Shown here: positions 5,846-6,354 of the stretch, one piece after another
Layout: the number at the start of each line of letters is the position of its first letter
Numbering within the stretch: the stretch's first letter is position 1
NCBI GenBank assembly: GCA_030680655.1
Contig: JAUXUZ010000355.1
Coordinates: 1-6,354, forward strand
From: Phycisphaerales bacterium
GTDB taxonomy: Bacteria > Planctomycetota > Phycisphaerae > Phycisphaerales > UBA1924
DNA: 6,354 nucleotides
Direction: 5' to 3'
Notes under the pieces: model-generated
Told to the model about the DNA's origin: nothing
Databases searched by the model: none
What the model saw: the letters and a program-made list of their open reading frames with translations, nothing else
Position numbers and translations under genes: made by a program

Positions 5846-6354
5846 TCACCCCACCCCCGCGCCCTCTTCGATCACGGCGGGTGCATCCTCACCGCGGACC
5901 TCAAGCTGCACCTTGACCACGCGCGTCGGCTTCGCCTCCGACACGGTGAACATCATCCGCTCGTGCTCGAACCGCTCGCCCTTGGCCGGGATCCGCCCCA
6001 GCGTCGTGACGACAAACCCGCCGACGGTGTCGTAATCGTCAGAGTCGGGGATCCGCACGCCCAGCGCCTCAAGCGCCTCGTTCACGTCGATGATCCGTGC
6101 CGCGGCATCCAGGTCCGCCTTCCGGTCGTCGATCCGCAGCACCACGTCGGGCGTCTCGGCGGTCGGGCTCTCGTACTCGTCCTTGATGTCACCGAAGACC
6201 TCTTCGATGATGTCCTCGATCGTGACGATGCCCGCGGTGCCGCCGTACTCGTCGGCGACGATGGCGATGTGCACCTTCTTGGCCATCAGCTCTTTCAGCA
6301 GCTCCTTGACGGTCTTGGTCTCGGGCACGAAGTAGGCCGGGCGCAGCAGTGGGC
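5846..6354 (-). CDS. CorC/HlyC-family CBS-domain protein, N-terminus cut by window edge
   Basis: The last 168 residues are visible, entering from the window edge as PLLRPAYFVPETKTVKELLK. The GTG at 6328 that could open a frame is just the valine of AYFVPETK, an internal family motif, so the gene starts outside. Residues 1-57 are the second CBS domain, with MAKKVHIAIVADEYGGTAG (23-41) and the family signature VTIEDIIEEVFGDIKDEYE (43-61). Residues about 68-152 are a CorC_HlyC domain, with DYDTVGGFVVTTLGRIPAKG (107-126). Full-length relatives normally carry an N-terminal CNNM/DUF21 membrane domain and are linked to magnesium/cobalt efflux or resistance; the old haemolysin label is historical. 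CBS domains usually bind adenosyl nucleotides. A shorter cytosolic CorC form without DUF21 cannot be excluded. It ends with TGA in an Ala/Glu/Gly tail, 111 nt before cysS. A weak stem (5821-5825 with 5834-5838) lies just downstream without a T-run, so no terminator is called. Confidence 0.93.
   Translation of the reverse strand, partial: PLLRPAYFVPETKTVKELLKELMAKKVHIAIVADEYGGTAGIVTIEDIIEEVFGDIKDEYESPTAETPDVVLRIDDRKADLDAAARIIDVNEALEALGVRIPDSDDYDTVGGFVVTTLGRIPAKGERFEHERMMFTVSEAKPTRVVKVQLEVRGEDAPAVIEEGAGVG

Noticed and set aside
1..6354. tRNA, rRNA, CRISPR array, insertion sequence, attachment site, or T-box/riboswitch.
   Set aside because: Nothing in either strand resembled cloverleaf tRNA sequence, regularly spaced repeats, transposase motifs or known leader elements.

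Overview
The window is G+C-rich (roughly two thirds G+C by eye). All five protein genes lie on the minus strand, so transcription runs from high to low coordinates: a CorC/HlyC-type CBS protein (N-terminus cut by the window edge), cysteinyl-tRNA synthetase (cysS), two adjacent LptF/LptG-family permeases, and a family 57 glycoside hydrolase (C-terminus cut by the window edge). Two permeases of the lipopolysaccharide exporter imply a Gram-negative-type envelope. The style of the CysRS, the GH57 enzyme and the very long LptF-like permease suggests a planctomycete, possibly Phycisphaerae. That placement is recalled from family resemblance and was not tested.

Layout in transcription order. 6354-5846: last 168 residues of a CorC-like protein (CBS domain plus CorC_HlyC domain). 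5845-5735: 111-nt gap holding a good sigma70-like promoter candidate for cysS. 5734-4124: cysS, 536 aa, with all catalytic and zinc motifs and two extra in-frame segments relative to E. coli CysRS. 4123-4071: 53-nt gap with a 7-bp inverted repeat whose inner arm sits just before the next start codon. 4070-2337: lptF-like gene, 577 aa, carrying about 175 extra periplasmic residues. 2335-1196: lptG-like gene of normal size (379 aa), starting at GTG one base after the lptF stop and so probably translationally coupled to it. 1195-1081: 115-nt gap with no convincing terminator. 1080-1: GH57 amylase-type enzyme, first 360 residues.

Functionally, the two permeases would form the LptF-LptG membrane core of the LptB2FG transporter, which extracts lipopolysaccharide (or a related glycolipid) from the inner membrane. 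LptB, LptC and LptA are not in the window. cysS is a housekeeping gene that may share a transcript with the permeases. The GH57 enzyme probably belongs to alpha-glucan (glycogen or maltodextrin) metabolism and the CorC-like protein to membrane or ion homeostasis.

No new multi-gene system is visible. The two observations most worth following are the extra periplasmic domain of the LptF-like protein, which reads like a second beta-jellyroll or LptC-like module, and a recurring pattern of short palindromic or duplicated DNA placed in frame in loop regions of conserved proteins: twice in cysS, once each in lptG and the GH57 gene. One cysS segment resembles the CTCTCCC/GGGAGAGGG-type dispersed repeats seen in many G+C-rich genomes.
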